From the NCBI RefSeq assembly GCF_014204495.1, contig NZ_JACHLN010000002.1, positions 1,403,693-1,467,692 of the forward strand: a stretch of DNA of 64,000 bases. Reading direction: 5' to 3'. Of the stretch, positions 25,546-34,630 are shown piece by piece. This stretch comes from Sphingomonas kyeonggiensis (GTDB taxonomy: Bacteria > Pseudomonadota > Alphaproteobacteria > Sphingomonadales > Sphingomonadaceae). Below the pieces are notes generated by a model. The model ran no database searches. It worked only from the letters and a program-made list of their open reading frames with translations, and was not told where the DNA came from. Made by a program: the position numbers and the translations under genes. Every line of letters begins with the position of its first letter. The stretch's first letter is position 1.

Positions 25546-26274
25546 TTAGTTTTGAAGGGCCACGACCAGCGGAGTCGTCACCAGCGGAATGATCGAGATG
25601 AAGTCGCGGAAGAGGCGGCGCGCGTAGGATTCCCCGACGACCACGACGTCGTTTGCGTAGACCTCAGGGTCCGCATAGGCGCCCTGACGAATGGCCTTCA
25701 GGTTATACAGCGCGGCATATTTCTGCCCCTGCACCGTCCGGAACACGACAACATAGTCGAGCTTCGCATATTCGGTGGCGCCCTTGGCAGTCGCGACCGC
25801 GCGCATCAGCGTCATGCGGCCCACCACGGGATACAGGCCCGGCTCGCGAACCTGGCCGTCCACGGTGACGACCTGGCTCACAGTCTCTTTGAGATTCACC
25901 GTGACCTGCGGATCCCGGATATGCGCGACGCGAAGGCGATCGCGGAGAATGTCCTGGATTTCGGCCGGCGTGCGGCCGGCAGCCTCCACCACCCCCGCCA
26001 GCGGGAACGAAATTCGCCCGCTCGCATCGGTCTGGACTTCCTTCTTGCTCAGTTCCTCGACGCCGAAGACGTCGATCTCCAGCTTGTCGAACGGGCCGAC
26101 AAGATAGGGACGGTCTTCGCCGACGATATCCACGCGCGAAGGCGGCGGCAGCTCATTGCCGACCACCACCTGCGTACCGGCATCACCACCAAGCGCACGA
26201 CTACCGGCACAGGCCGAGAGCGCGGAAACGGCGACCAGCAGCGCGACCCCGCGAAAAGCACCAAAACTCAGCAA
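25546..26274 (-). CDS. wza: Polysaccharide export lipoprotein (Wza-like)
   Basis: 242 aa. Signal sequence with lipobox LSACAG (Cys about residue 21), so an outer-membrane lipoprotein. Poly-export domain YLVGPFDKLEIDVFGVEELSKKEVQTDASGRISFPLAG in segments, followed by an SLBB domain (VTVDGQVREPGLYPVVGRMTLMRAVATAKGA). Shorter than E. coli Wza, like the KpsD/GumB-type exporters. The start codon is TTG at 26274, fixed by AGGAGGG eight bases upstream; no ATG precedes the signal peptide. It lies 2 bp after the ligase stop and 28 bp before wzc. Confidence 0.9.
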   Translation of the reverse strand: MLSFGAFRGVALLVAVSALSACAGSRALGGDAGTQVVVGNELPPPSRVDIVGEDRPYLVGPFDKLEIDVFGVEELSKKEVQTDASGRISFPLAGVVEAAGRTPAEIQDILRDRLRVAHIRDPQVTVNLKETVSQVVTVDGQVREPGLYPVVGRMTLMRAVATAKGATEYAKLDYVVVFRTVQGQKYAALYNLKAIRQGAYADPEVYANDVVVVGESYARRLFRDFISIIPLVTTPLVVALQN

Positions 26275-26276
26275 GA

Positions 26277-27704
26277 TTATTTCCCTCCTACCTCATCGTC
26301 GATGAGGCCCTTGCCGTCCTTTACAGCGCGTCTCTCGCCGGAAACCCACAAAACCGCAACAACGAAAAGGCAAGAAATCGACGGGACACGAAGCGGATAG
26401 TCCCCGAGACTCGCAAGCGCAACAAAAACCACGAGAAATGCGCCCAGGCGGCCAAATAGATCACCCTCGGCGCGCACCGGAGCACGGAAGCGGCTCCATA
26501 TCCTGCGCCCCAGCAAAACCACCGCCAGCAAGAGCAGAATTACGCCCGGCACGCCTGCAGTCAGCCAGATCTCCAGGAAATCATTATGCGCGTGGTTGGT
26601 GTAGGTCAGCGACAGCAGGTTTCTAGGTTCATCGACCTGATATACCTCGACGAACGAGCCGACGCCGGACCCGAACGGGAAGTATTTCCATGCCATTTCG
26701 GCAATGGGCCCCCACATCTGGAAACGGCGATCATTGCCCTGCCCCGCCGCCAGCAGGCGGCTCAGCGCCTCGGCCTTCGAGCTCAGCGCCGCGATCGCGA
26801 CCATCGCCGATACGACGGCGGCCGCGGCCCAATAGCGCCAGTCGCGCCACAGCGCCTTGGAACGCCCGCCGCGGCGCGTGCTGGGCAGCCGATATATCAT
26901 GGCGATGCTCAGCAGCCCGCAGATCCCGATCAGCAGGCCCGCGCGCGATCCGGTGATCAGCAACAGCGGCACGAGGACCAACCCGGCTCCAGCGGCCAGC
27001 AGCGAACGCCCGATGCTCCGCTCTCCCTTGTCCCCGCGCAGCATCGCGTAGGTGGCAAGCATCGGAAACAGCAGCGCAAGCAGCAACGCCTGGTGATTGC
27101 GATTGGCGAACATGCCGACCGCGGCGCCGTCATTGGTGACGCGGTAGAGATACAGCGACCCGTGCGGGGGGCCGAGTATCTGGAGGATACCCAGCACGCC
27201 GCTCAGCAGGCCCAGCGCCACGAACAGCGGCAGCAGCGCGTGCAACTCGCGCTGCCGAAGCTGCACGCCCATCAGGAATATCGCGAAGGGCACCAGCAGG
27301 CTGTACAGGGCGTTCCAGCTATCGTCCGGCGCCAGGCTCAGCGGCCGCCACACGCCCTGCAGGCCGGCAGCTGCATCGACCTGAACCGCGAGCTGCCGCC
27401 CCGGCAGGTTCTGCCAGAGCGCGGGCGGCAACGGGATGAGGTGCAGGATGCAAAGCCCGGCAACTGCCGCGGCGATGCCAAACGCGAACCGATTGGCCCG
27501 AACTTCTTCCATGCGCAGGGAGAACAGGGCGAAGCAACACATCAGCGCCGCAGCAGGCCGCAGGATCAACAGGGATTCAACATCGTCCCGCGAGCCGCCG
27601 CCGATGAAGAAAACAAGCACCAGAAATGCCGCTATCACCCAGAACTTCGCCCGGAACTGACGAATATATTGCATCATCGCGCATTTTCTTTCTGACGCCG
27701 GCAT
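26277..27704 (-). CDS. O-antigen ligase family (Wzy_C) membrane protein
   Basis: 475 aa with about 12 helices, a long periplasmic loop and the Wzy_C-type GSRAGLLIGICGLLSIAMIY segment; GSGVGSFVEVYQ and YTNHAHNDFLEIWLTAGVPGVILL are the conserved H-N-x-x-L/F pattern. The family includes O-antigen ligases, Wzy polymerases and exopolysaccharide attachment or polymerisation proteins. With an EpsG-type polymerase in the same run, this may be a second polymerase or a ligase. Starts at 27704, 27677 or 27674 are possible; none has a strong RBS. Likely first gene of the long minus-strand transcript. Confidence 0.82.
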   Translation of the reverse strand: MPASERKCAMMQYIRQFRAKFWVIAAFLVLVFFIGGGSRDDVESLLILRPAAALMCCFALFSLRMEEVRANRFAFGIAAAVAGLCILHLIPLPPALWQNLPGRQLAVQVDAAAGLQGVWRPLSLAPDDSWNALYSLLVPFAIFLMGVQLRQRELHALLPLFVALGLLSGVLGILQILGPPHGSLYLYRVTNDGAAVGMFANRNHQALLLALLFPMLATYAMLRGDKGERSIGRSLLAAGAGLVLVPLLLITGSRAGLLIGICGLLSIAMIYRLPSTRRGGRSKALWRDWRYWAAAAVVSAMVAIAALSSKAEALSRLLAAGQGNDRRFQMWGPIAEMAWKYFPFGSGVGSFVEVYQVDEPRNLLSLTYTNHAHNDFLEIWLTAGVPGVILLLLAVVLLGRRIWSRFRAPVRAEGDLFGRLGAFLVVFVALASLGDYPLRVPSISCLFVVAVLWVSGERRAVKDGKGLIDDEVGGK

Positions 27705-27865
27705 CGCCTGCCGAGAAGGATGGCGGCACGGCGTTAGATGCGGCCATTACGAGCGTCAACCGCACCCCGGCGCCGCCCCGCCCCGACCCGACCCCGGACG
27801 GGGAAGACGTCGGCGCGGAATCGTGGCAGGGCCACGCACGAACGCCACAAGGAAAGCCTGCCTGA
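27705..27865. promoter_or_regulatory. Divergent intergenic region
   Basis: 161 bp between the first gene of the minus-strand run and the plus-strand beta-helix gene. Promoters for both directions must lie here or close by. I see a GC-rich run of CCCCG units at 27774-27804 but no assignable -35/-10 pair and no clear operator. Confidence 0.4.
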
Positions 27866-29347
27866 ATGCCGATCGATGCTCCTCACGCCTCGCGGCGCAT
27901 GCTGCTGGCCGCGCTCGCAGGCTCAGCCGCGCATCCCGTGGCAGCCCGGGCGCTCGCCAGGAATGGCGGGCCGGACGTGATCGGTGCACCGCAGGACGCA
28001 TCGCAACCCCGGCCGATCCAGAACTTCGTCTCGGTGCTTGATTTCGGCGCCACCGGCAACGGCACCTCGGACGATACCAGCGCCTTCCAGAAGGCCATCG
28101 ACTTCGTTTCCGAGCACGGCTTTGCCCTGCACGCTCCCGCCGGACGCTACCGGCTGACCAAGACCCTAGAAATCAAGGAAAACATCACGATTTCAGGCGA
28201 CGGATCGGACAACACGCTGCTGCACCTGGACAGTGACGGCCCGATCCCGGCGATCCGCATATCCTGCCGCGACAATTCCAGCATCATCGGATTGCGGATC
28301 CAGGGCCTGAAACTGATCTGCGGCACCCCCGGCTCCGCCAGCGACGGCATCGAGATCATTACGACGAAGGTCAATTCGAGCGTCAATCAATCCGTCTTCG
28401 AAGATCTGTTCATCATCAACCCGCGCATCGGCATCCGCATTGGCGGCGTGGTCTACCGATCGATCTGGCAGAACATCACCATCTCCGGCCGCGTATCCAG
28501 ATATGGCATATATTGCGAGGACGCGTTCATCGACGTCACCTACAATACATTCTGGAATATCGAGGTCACCGGCGTAACCGACAAGGCATATGCCTATTAC
28601 ATCCATTCGAACTTCTCGAATTTCATCAACCTGACCTGCGATGGCTGCTGTTATTTCTCCTCACCCGGAGGATCCATCATCAACCTCGCGGTCGAGACGA
28701 TGACCGCCGACCATCCGCCGAGCGACAGCGTCGTGACCCTGAATCAGGTCCAGACGGCAAGCAACTTCAACCTGCTCAGCATCCGCCCCACCCAATGCCT
28801 GTATGCAGTCAAGGTGATTGGTCGCGCCGTCACGATCGCGGGGCTGCGCTTCGGCGGCGCCCAGCCCTCCCGCCCGATCTTCTTCGATCACGGGTCCTCG
28901 GGCGTCGTGAACGGCATCTACATGGATCCGCCATTCGAGAAGCTGGACAGCTATACGCCCGCCGCGGTGCTCAACAACTGGGCGCTGCTCGGCTGCGATG
29001 GGGTATCTTCCCGAACGCTCACCTACGCCGAAGACGATTGGACACCCAAGTTCATCGGCTGGGCCAAGCCCCCGAAGCTTCGTTCGGCAACCTATGAGCG
29101 GATCGGTCGCCGCGTGTTCGTCACGCTCGAAGCCGAGGGCGGGGTGAGCTCGGCCACTGCGCGCATCGAGGGCATGCCATTCGCCTGCGCCACCGGGGCG
29201 GCGGCCACGGTGAGCCTGAATGCCGATGGCGCGCCGCTCGCCGCGCGCGCCAGCCTTGCGCCGGGAAGCAACCGCATCGGCGGCATGGGTCAGCACGATC
29301 TCTCGCAGAAGGTCTGGCAGATGTCGGCCTCCTATCGCAGCGCCTAG
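27866..29347 (+). CDS. Secreted right-handed beta-helix protein (pectate-lyase superfamily)
   Basis: 493 aa. N terminus SRRMLLAALAGSAAHPVAARALA is a twin-arginine-like signal. The pectate-lyase-3 entry motif VLDFGATGNGTSDDTSAFQKAI is at about 53-74, followed by parallel beta-helix rungs (ITISGDGSDNTLLHLDSDG; IIGLRIQGLKLICG). C-terminal 120 residues form a separate beta domain. Relatives include phage tail spikes, polysaccharide lyases and epimerases. Placed divergently from the EPS run, it could trim or modify the polymer in the periplasm or outside. No catalytic residues could be assigned. Confidence 0.78.
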   Translation: MPIDAPHASRRMLLAALAGSAAHPVAARALARNGGPDVIGAPQDASQPRPIQNFVSVLDFGATGNGTSDDTSAFQKAIDFVSEHGFALHAPAGRYRLTKTLEIKENITISGDGSDNTLLHLDSDGPIPAIRISCRDNSSIIGLRIQGLKLICGTPGSASDGIEIITTKVNSSVNQSVFEDLFIINPRIGIRIGGVVYRSIWQNITISGRVSRYGIYCEDAFIDVTYNTFWNIEVTGVTDKAYAYYIHSNFSNFINLTCDGCCYFSSPGGSIINLAVETMTADHPPSDSVVTLNQVQTASNFNLLSIRPTQCLYAVKVIGRAVTIAGLRFGGAQPSRPIFFDHGSSGVVNGIYMDPPFEKLDSYTPAAVLNNWALLGCDGVSSRTLTYAEDDWTPKFIGWAKPPKLRSATYERIGRRVFVTLEAEGGVSSATARIEGMPFACATGAAATVSLNADGAPLAARASLAPGSNRIGGMGQHDLSQKVWQMSASYRSA

Positions 29348-29363
29348 CCCGAGGGCAGGACAC

Positions 29364-30239
29364 TCAGGCCAGCAGGCGCCTCACCACCGGAGCGAGCGAG
29401 GCTCGCCATTCCGGCGCGACATAGCCGAACAGCTGGGCAAAGCGCCGACTGTCGAGCCGGGAATTGGAGGGCCGCCGTGCCGGCGTTGGATAGTCGGTGG
29501 CGGGGATGCCGCGCACCTCGGCGTCCTTGCCACCATGCGCGATGCTCATCGCCAGGATCTCGCGCGCGAACTCCGCCCAGTTGGTCTCGCCACCGCCGGC
29601 AAGATGATAGATCGCATCGGCGCCGTGCTGCGGGTCCACCGCCCAGCGGTCCGCGATGCGGAACAGCGCATCGGCAATGTCGAAGGCCGAGGTGGGGCAT
29701 CCCCACTGGTCGTTCACGATCGTGAGCTCGTCGCGCTGCGCGGCGAGCGCCAGGATGGTCTTCACGAAGTTCCGGCCGAACGGACTATAGACCCAGGCGG
29801 TGCGCAGGATCGCGTAGCGGGCGCCCGATGCGGCAACGGCCTGCTCACCAGCCAGCTTGGTCTCGCCATAGACATTGATCGGCGAAACCGGATCGGTTTC
29901 CAGATAGGGGCGGTCGAGCGTGCCGTCGAAGACATAGTCCGTCGACAGGTGCACGATCCCGGCGCCGATTTCCGCGGCAGCCCGGGCCAGCACGCCGGGC
30001 GCGGTTCCGTTCACCGCCATGGCAAGCGCCGGCTCGGACTCGGCCTTGTCCACCGCGGTATAGGCGGCAACATTGAAGATCAGATCCGGCCGCTCGGCTT
30101 CGATCACCCGGTGTATCGTGTCGAAATCGGCGAGATCGAGCTCAGGCCGCTGCACGAAGATGACGTCGTGCTGCGCCGGTGCCCGTTCGGCCAGGCTCCT
30201 CGCGACCTGCCCGTCCCTGCCGGTAACCAGGATCCTCAT
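29364..30239 (-). CDS. rfbD: dTDP-4-dehydrorhamnose reductase
   Basis: 291 aa. Last step of dTDP-L-rhamnose synthesis. N-terminal [16 protein letters not shown] (NADPH site, G-x-x-G-Q-V), [34 protein letters not shown] in parts, [10 protein letters not shown], and the catalytic Y-G-E-T-K in [14 protein letters not shown] 30239 overlaps the rfbB stop (ATGA); the longer frame to 30293 is inside rfbB. It ends the rfbACBD operon and converges with the beta-helix gene (16-bp gap). Confidence 0.94.
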   Translation of the reverse strand: MRILVTGRDGQVARSLAERAPAQHDVIFVQRPELDLADFDTIHRVIEAERPDLIFNVAAYTAVDKAESEPALAMAVNGTAPGVLARAAAEIGAGIVHLSTDYVFDGTLDRPYLETDPVSPINVYGETKLAGEQAVAASGARYAILRTAWVYSPFGRNFVKTILALAAQRDELTIVNDQWGCPTSAFDIADALFRIADRWAVDPQHGADAIYHLAGGGETNWAEFAREILAMSIAHGGKDAEVRGIPATDYPTPARRPSNSRLDSRRFAQLFGYVAPEWRASLAPVVRRLLA

Positions 30240-31291
30240 GCGCCTCCCAGCCGCTCGCCGGCATAGGTTCCCGACCGGATCGGCTCCCACCACCAGCGAT
30301 TTTCGAGATACCAGTCGATCGTACGATCGAGACCCGTCTCGAAACTCTCCTCCGGCGTCCAGCCCAGCTCCCGGGCGATCTTCGAAGCGTCGATCGCATA
30401 TCGCCGGTCATGGCCCGGGCGATCGGTCACGAAGCGGATGAGCCCCCGGCGCGCGCCGCCTTCGGCCAGCGGGACGCGACGATCCAGCGCGTCGCAGATC
30501 GCCTCGACCACCGAGAGGTTGGTCCGTTCCTGATTGCCGCCGATATTGTAGCTCTCGCCGACACGCCCCTGGGTGAGCACAAGCTCGAGCGCCCGCGCAT
30601 GATCCTCGACGAACAGCCAGTCGCGCACATTCTCGCCCTTGCCGTAGACGGGCAATGGCTTGCCCTCGAGCGCGTTGAGAATGGTCAGCGGGATCAGCTT
30701 CTCGGGGAAGTGATAGGGCCCGTAATTGTTCGAGCAGTTGGACAGCACCACCGGCAGCCCATAGGTCTCATGCCAGGCGCGGACGAAATGGTCCGAAGCC
30801 GCCTTGGAGGCCGAATAGGGCGAGGAAGGCGCGTAGGACGTCTCCTCGGTGAAGATGCCGCTGTCGAACGGCAGGTCTCCGAACACCTCGTCGGTGGAAA
30901 CATGGTGGAAGCGGAATGCCGCCCTGGCGTCGCCTTCCAGCCCGCGCCAATATTCCAGCGCGGCGGAAAGCAGCCGGAACGTCCCGACGACATTGGTCTC
31001 CACGAACGCCCCGGGGCCATCGATCGAGCGATCGACATGGCTCTCCGCCGCAAGATGCATGATCCCGTCGACCTGCTCCTCGCGCAACAGGCTGAGCAGC
31101 AGGGGAATGTCGGCGATATCGCCCTGGACGAAGCGATGGTTCGCGGCGTTCTCGATCGCCTTCAGCGACGCCGGATTGCCCGCATAGGTGAGCTTGTCGA
31201 GGTTGATGACGCGAAGGCCCTTGCGGACCAGGTGGCGCACCACCGCCGAACCGATGAAGCCTGCGCCCCCCGTGACGAGAATGGTCTTCAT
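30236..31291 (-). CDS. rfbB: dTDP-D-glucose 4,6-dehydratase
   Basis: 351 aa SDR dehydratase. [20 protein letters not shown] at the N terminus, [26 protein letters not shown], catalytic [15 protein letters not shown] and [15 protein letters not shown], all diagnostic for RfbB/RmlB. It converts dTDP-glucose to dTDP-4-keto-6-deoxyglucose. Four-base ATGA overlaps join it to rfbC upstream and rfbD downstream. Confidence 0.96.
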   Translation of the reverse strand: MKTILVTGGAGFIGSAVVRHLVRKGLRVINLDKLTYAGNPASLKAIENAANHRFVQGDIADIPLLLSLLREEQVDGIMHLAAESHVDRSIDGPGAFVETNVVGTFRLLSAALEYWRGLEGDARAAFRFHHVSTDEVFGDLPFDSGIFTEETSYAPSSPYSASKAASDHFVRAWHETYGLPVVLSNCSNNYGPYHFPEKLIPLTILNALEGKPLPVYGKGENVRDWLFVEDHARALELVLTQGRVGESYNIGGNQERTNLSVVEAICDALDRRVPLAEGGARRGLIRFVTDRPGHDRRYAIDASKIARELGWTPEESFETGLDRTIDWYLENRWWWEPIRSGTYAGERLGGA

Positions 31292-31863
31292 GCGCGCGCT
31301 CCCTCATAGACGAATGGAGAGTCAAAGGCACTCAGCGGCAATGCCACGCGGTCCTTGTCCGACAGCGTCGGCGCCACGCCGAGATCGGGCCAGTCGATGC
31401 CGAGCGCCGGATCGTTCCAGAGAATGGCCCCCTCATTCTCGCGCGAGTAAGGCGCGCTCACCTTGTACATCACTTCGGCATCCTCGGTGAGCGTCATGAA
31501 GCAATGCGCGAAGCCGATGGGAACCAGCAACTGGTTCCACTTCTCCGCCGAAAGCTCGCAGCCGACCCATTTGCCGTAGGTCGGCGAGCCCTTCCGGATA
31601 TCGACGGCGACGTCGTAGATGCGCCCGCGCAGCACCCGGACAAGCTTGTCCTGGGCAACCGGCGGCAGCTGGAAGTGCAGGCCCCGCACCGTCCCCAGGT
31701 CGGTCGAGAGGCTGTGATTGTCCTGGACCCAGCTGATGTCGATCCCCTCGGCCTCGAACGCCGAGCGCTTGTAGACTTCCGAGAAGAAGCCGCGATGATC
31801 GCCGTGTTTCGGGGGAAGGATCTCGATGACGTCGGGAATGGCCAGCCGATTGAAAACCGTCAT
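31288..31863 (-). CDS. rfbC: dTDP-4-dehydrorhamnose 3,5-epimerase
   Basis: 191 aa cupin-fold epimerase. [20 protein letters not shown], the catalytic histidine in [10 protein letters not shown], and the later [12 protein letters not shown] with [12 protein letters not shown] are the RmlC pattern. Start ATG 31863 overlaps the rfbA stop; the frame extending to 31986 lies in rfbA. Second or third step of rhamnose donor synthesis depending on numbering. Genes run A-C-B-D, the order also reported for rhs genes in sphingan producers. Confidence 0.95.
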   Translation of the reverse strand: MTVFNRLAIPDVIEILPPKHGDHRGFFSEVYKRSAFEAEGIDISWVQDNHSLSTDLGTVRGLHFQLPPVAQDKLVRVLRGRIYDVAVDIRKGSPTYGKWVGCELSAEKWNQLLVPIGFAHCFMTLTEDAEVMYKVSAPYSRENEGAILWNDPALGIDWPDLGVAPTLSDKDRVALPLSAFDSPFVYEGARA

Positions 31864-32738
31864 ATCGTACTCGCCACCCGTCGCTTGAGATAATCGGCAT
31901 AGCCGGTCTTGCCGAGCATCGCGGCCCGCGCGAGCACCTGCTCCCCGCTCACCCAGCCCAGTTCGAGCGCGATCTCCTCGGGGCATGCGATCTTGATGCC
32001 GGTGCGATGCTCGATCGTGCGCACGAACGCGCTGGCTTCCTGCAGGCTGTCGTGCGTGCCGGTATCGAGCCAGGCATAGCCGCGGCCCAGCCGGGTGATG
32101 TGAAGGTCGCCGCGCTCCATATAGGTGCGGTTGACGTCCGTGATCTCCAGCTCGCCGCGCGCCGACGGGCGCAGCGACCGCGCGATCTCCACCACGTCCT
32201 GGTCGTAGAAATAGAGGCCGGTCACCGCCCAGTTCGACTTGGGAGCGGCGGGCTTCTCCTCGATGCTGGTCGCCCGCCCGTCCGGATCGAACGCGACCAC
32301 GCCGTAGCGCTCGGGATCATCGACATGATAGGCGAAGACGTTCGCACCGCCACGCGCCGCCTCTTCCGCCGCGACCCGGCATTTCTCGCCCATCTTGTCG
32401 CCATGATAGATGTTGTCGCCCAGGATGAGCGCGCTCGGCTTGCCGTCGATGAAATCGGCACCGATCACAAATGCCTCGGCCAGGCCATTGGGCTCGGGCT
32501 GCACGGCATAATGGAGATTGATCCCGAACGCCGAGCCGTCCCCGAGCAGCGTCTCGAACAGCGGAAGGTCACGCGGCGTGGAGATGATCAGGATATCGCG
32601 AATGCCGGCAAGCATAAGCACCGACAAGGGATAGTAGATCATCGGCTTGTCGAACACGGGCAGGAGCTGCTTCGAAATCGCAAGCGTCGCCGGGTAGAGC
32701 CGGGTGCCGCTGCCGCCGGCCAGAATAATACCCTTCAT
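31860..32738 (-). CDS. rfbA: Glucose-1-phosphate thymidylyltransferase
   Basis: 292 aa, normal length. [20 protein letters not shown] signature at the N terminus, then [30 protein letters not shown] and [15 protein letters not shown]; forms dTDP-glucose from dTTP and glucose-1-phosphate and is the usual feedback point for dTDP-rhamnose. ATG 32738 starts the conserved motif; the longer frame adds a non-family tail. First gene of the rfb operon; its promoter should lie in 32739-32846. Confidence 0.96.
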   Translation of the reverse strand: MKGIILAGGSGTRLYPATLAISKQLLPVFDKPMIYYPLSVLMLAGIRDILIISTPRDLPLFETLLGDGSAFGINLHYAVQPEPNGLAEAFVIGADFIDGKPSALILGDNIYHGDKMGEKCRVAAEEAARGGANVFAYHVDDPERYGVVAFDPDGRATSIEEKPAAPKSNWAVTGLYFYDQDVVEIARSLRPSARGELEITDVNRTYMERGDLHITRLGRGYAWLDTGTHDSLQEASAFVRTIEHRTGIKIACPEEIALELGWVSGEQVLARAAMLGKTGYADYLKRRVASTI

Positions 32739-32848
32739 TGGCGCGTCATCCCCTAAGGCCCACGCCCGGCGCCTAATCAAGCACCGCATGGCACGCAACC
32801 GTTTTGGACCGCGGCCGAACGCTCCGTGCGAGAAATGGGGCGGAAAGC

Positions 32849-32881
32849 AAAAACGCCGGCGGAGCGATCCACCGGCGTTTT
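32849..32881 (-). terminator. Intrinsic terminator of the FKBP gene
   Basis: On the minus strand: AAAACGCCGG, 12-nt loop, CCGGCGTTTTT. Strong 10-bp stem with T run 22 bp after the stop of the FKBP gene. The near-symmetry gives some function in the other direction. Confidence 0.9.
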
Positions 32882-32902
32882 GCTGTTCACTGTGCCCGGA
32901 GC

Positions 32903-33526
32903 TTACTGCCCCTCGGGACCACCCGGCTGCGGGCCGGCGGGGCCGCCCGGGCCGCCGGGAGCGCCGCCGCCCTGGCCCTGCTGCTGCTGCATCATCTGCT
33001 GCATCATCATCTGCTGCAGGACCGCGGCGGGAACGATTTCCTTCACCTCGAGGTCGAACTGCAGGAGCTTGCCGAACAGCGGGTGCTGCGGGCCGGCCTT
33101 CTCATAGGCGATGTTCGCCGGGATCCAGATGCGCAGCTTCGAGCCCTTGCTCATCATCTTGAGCGCTTCGTCGAAGCCAGGGATCGCGCCGCCAACCTGG
33201 AGGCGGATGTCGCCGGCCGGCTGGAAGACGGTGCCGTCACGCATCGTGCCGACGGTCCACACCGAGACGCCGTCGCCTTCCTGCGCCTTGGCGCCGGAGC
33301 CTTCCTTGAGCACCTGATACTGCAGGCCCGAAGCCGTGGTCTGCACGCCGGTCTGGCCCTTGTTCCACGCAAGGAACTGCGCGTCGCTGCCCTTGGCGGC
33401 GACAGGCGCGCGGGTGCCGGTCCAGGCCAGCGCCACCGCAACGGCGATCGCCAGCACCACACCGGCCCAGAGCCAGGTCTTGTAGCTGCGCTTGACGGGC
33501 TGGAGCGGAACGGCGGTCACGGACAT
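32903..33526 (-). CDS. FKBP-type peptidyl-prolyl cis-trans isomerase, membrane-anchored
   Basis: 207 aa. One N-terminal helix ([18 protein letters not shown], about 18-35) anchors it with the FKBP domain in the periplasm: [16 protein letters not shown], then DGTVFQPAG and [25 protein letters not shown], the FKBP core pattern. The C terminus is low complexity ([13 protein letters not shown] then Gly/Pro-rich). Some canonical FKBP active-site aromatics are changed ([10 protein letters not shown] for V-x-Y-T-G-x-L-x-D-G), so isomerase activity is likely but not certain. Upstream rpsU runs the same way, 94 bp away. Confidence 0.87.
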   Translation of the reverse strand: MSVTAVPLQPVKRSYKTWLWAGVVLAIAVAVALAWTGTRAPVAAKGSDAQFLAWNKGQTGVQTTASGLQYQVLKEGSGAKAQEGDGVSVWTVGTMRDGTVFQPAGDIRLQVGGAIPGFDEALKMMSKGSKLRIWIPANIAYEKAGPQHPLFGKLLQFDLEVKEIVPAAVLQQMMMQQMMQQQQGQGGGAPGGPGGPAGPQPGGPEGQ

Positions 33527-33581
33527 GCGATAGGCTCCAGGCGCGGGTATTCAGGCTACCCGTTAGTCAAGAAAGTCACGA

Positions 33582-33610
33582 CGGCCACGCGCGAGGTCCG
33601 CGCATGGCCG
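33582..33610 (-). terminator. Possible terminator after rpsU
   Basis: 12-bp arms CGGCCACGCGCG / CGCGCATGGCCG (one G-T type mismatch) with a 5-nt loop, 11 bp after the rpsU stop. Only a broken T run follows (TGACTTTCTT), so a weak call. Confidence 0.4.
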
Positions 33611-33620
33611 ATTCGCGAAA

Positions 33621-33827
33621 TCAACGGGCGCTGTCGCGCTCCATGCGCTTGCGCTCGAGCTTGCGGGCGCGGCGAACCGCGGCAGCACGCTCGCGAGCAC
33701 GCTTCTCGCTGGGCTTCTCGTAGTGGCGACGGAGCTTCATCTCGCGATACACGCCCTCACGCTGCAGCTTCTTCTTGAGTGCGCGCAGTGCCTGGTCGAC
33801 GTTGTTGTCGCGAACGATGATCTGCAT
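33621..33827 (-). CDS. rpsU: 30S ribosomal protein S21
   Basis: 68 aa. [20 protein letters not shown] and [19 protein letters not shown] are the S21 signature, followed by the basic tail. It binds the 30S platform near the anti-Shine-Dalgarno region. Single gene, high lysine and arginine content; the normal alphaproteobacterial length. Confidence 0.97.
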   Translation of the reverse strand: MQIIVRDNNVDQALRALKKKLQREGVYREMKLRRHYEKPSEKRARERAAAVRRARKLERKRMERDSAR

Positions 33828-33974
33828 AAACCCGTCAGTGCTCCGGTCTAATCAATAGAAAAGGGTTCGCCGGAACACGAGAGTTGCGGCGTAAGGGCGG
33901 CCACCTAACAGCGTGAATCCAATTTTACAAGGGCGAACCGGCCCCGCCTCCCCTGTGATGCGGCGAGCCGCACC

Positions 33975-34541
33975 TCAGGCAGCCGGCTTGCCGGTGCAAA
34001 GCCCCAGCCGCTTGCCATAGACCCGCATGCGAATCGCCGCATAGTCGGGTTGGCCTCTGGCGCCGCTCTTCTGGTCGACGGTCACGTCATAGGCGTCCTT
34101 GCCCATCGTGCCGGCATAGAGGAGCGTGGTCTTCGCGCCGCTCGCCTGGGTGCACTGAATCTCGACGTCGAGCTTCCCGCCCTTCTGGATGAAGCGCGGG
34201 AAGGTGCAGGTGCCGGCGACCTTCTCCAGATTCTCGATGTCGAGCGGCTTGAGGTCGCTCGCCGTCTGGCACTTCACCGCATGGCGCTCCTGCTTGCGCA
34301 CCGCGGCGAGCTGGTCGGCCTTGTCCGGCCCGTCGGTGAAGTCGGCCGAGATCACCTGCATCCCCGAGTCCCAGGTGCCCGGCTGCATCAGCATCTTCGA
34401 ATGGGCCGCCTTGGACAGTGCGGCGACTTCCTTCATCGAGCCATTGCGCACTTCGAACTCGCCCGTGGCGGCCGCCTGGCGCTCCGCGGCGGACTGGCAA
34501 CCGGCAAGTGCAAAGGCGCCGACGAGCAGGATGGCACGCAT
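33975..34541 (-). CDS. DUF3617-type lipoprotein
   Basis: 188 aa. Signal peptide with lipobox ALAGCQS (Cys about 15) gives a lipid-anchored periplasmic protein. A DUF3617-like body follows: MLMQPGTWDSGMQVISADF, CQTASDL, AGTCTFPRF (the C-x-F-x-x-F element) and a beta-rich C terminus ending GLCTGKPAA. Function of the family is unknown. ATG 34541 is chosen since it starts the signal peptide; the longer frame overlaps the divergent transporter promoter. Such lipoproteins are multi-copy in sphingomonads. Confidence 0.78.
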   Translation of the reverse strand: MRAILLVGAFALAGCQSAAERQAAATGEFEVRNGSMKEVAALSKAAHSKMLMQPGTWDSGMQVISADFTDGPDKADQLAAVRKQERHAVKCQTASDLKPLDIENLEKVAGTCTFPRFIQKGGKLDVEIQCTQASGAKTTLLYAGTMGKDAYDVTVDQKSGARGQPDYAAIRMRVYGKRLGLCTGKPAA

Positions 34542-34630
34542 CTTCAGGAAATCCCTCTCCAAATTCGTGGCGCCACTCAGCCGATATCGCAGCCAAAGAC
34601 AAGCGCGATTCCTGGCGCCATAGTGGCGCG

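Noticed and set aside
23169..25592. 807-aa plus-strand open frame antisense to wzc
   Set aside because: Histidine/arginine-rich antisense translation; no start site or motif.
27774..27804. CCCCG-rich run upstream of the beta-helix gene as an operator
   Set aside because: Irregular, no symmetry, ordinary for high-GC intergenic DNA.
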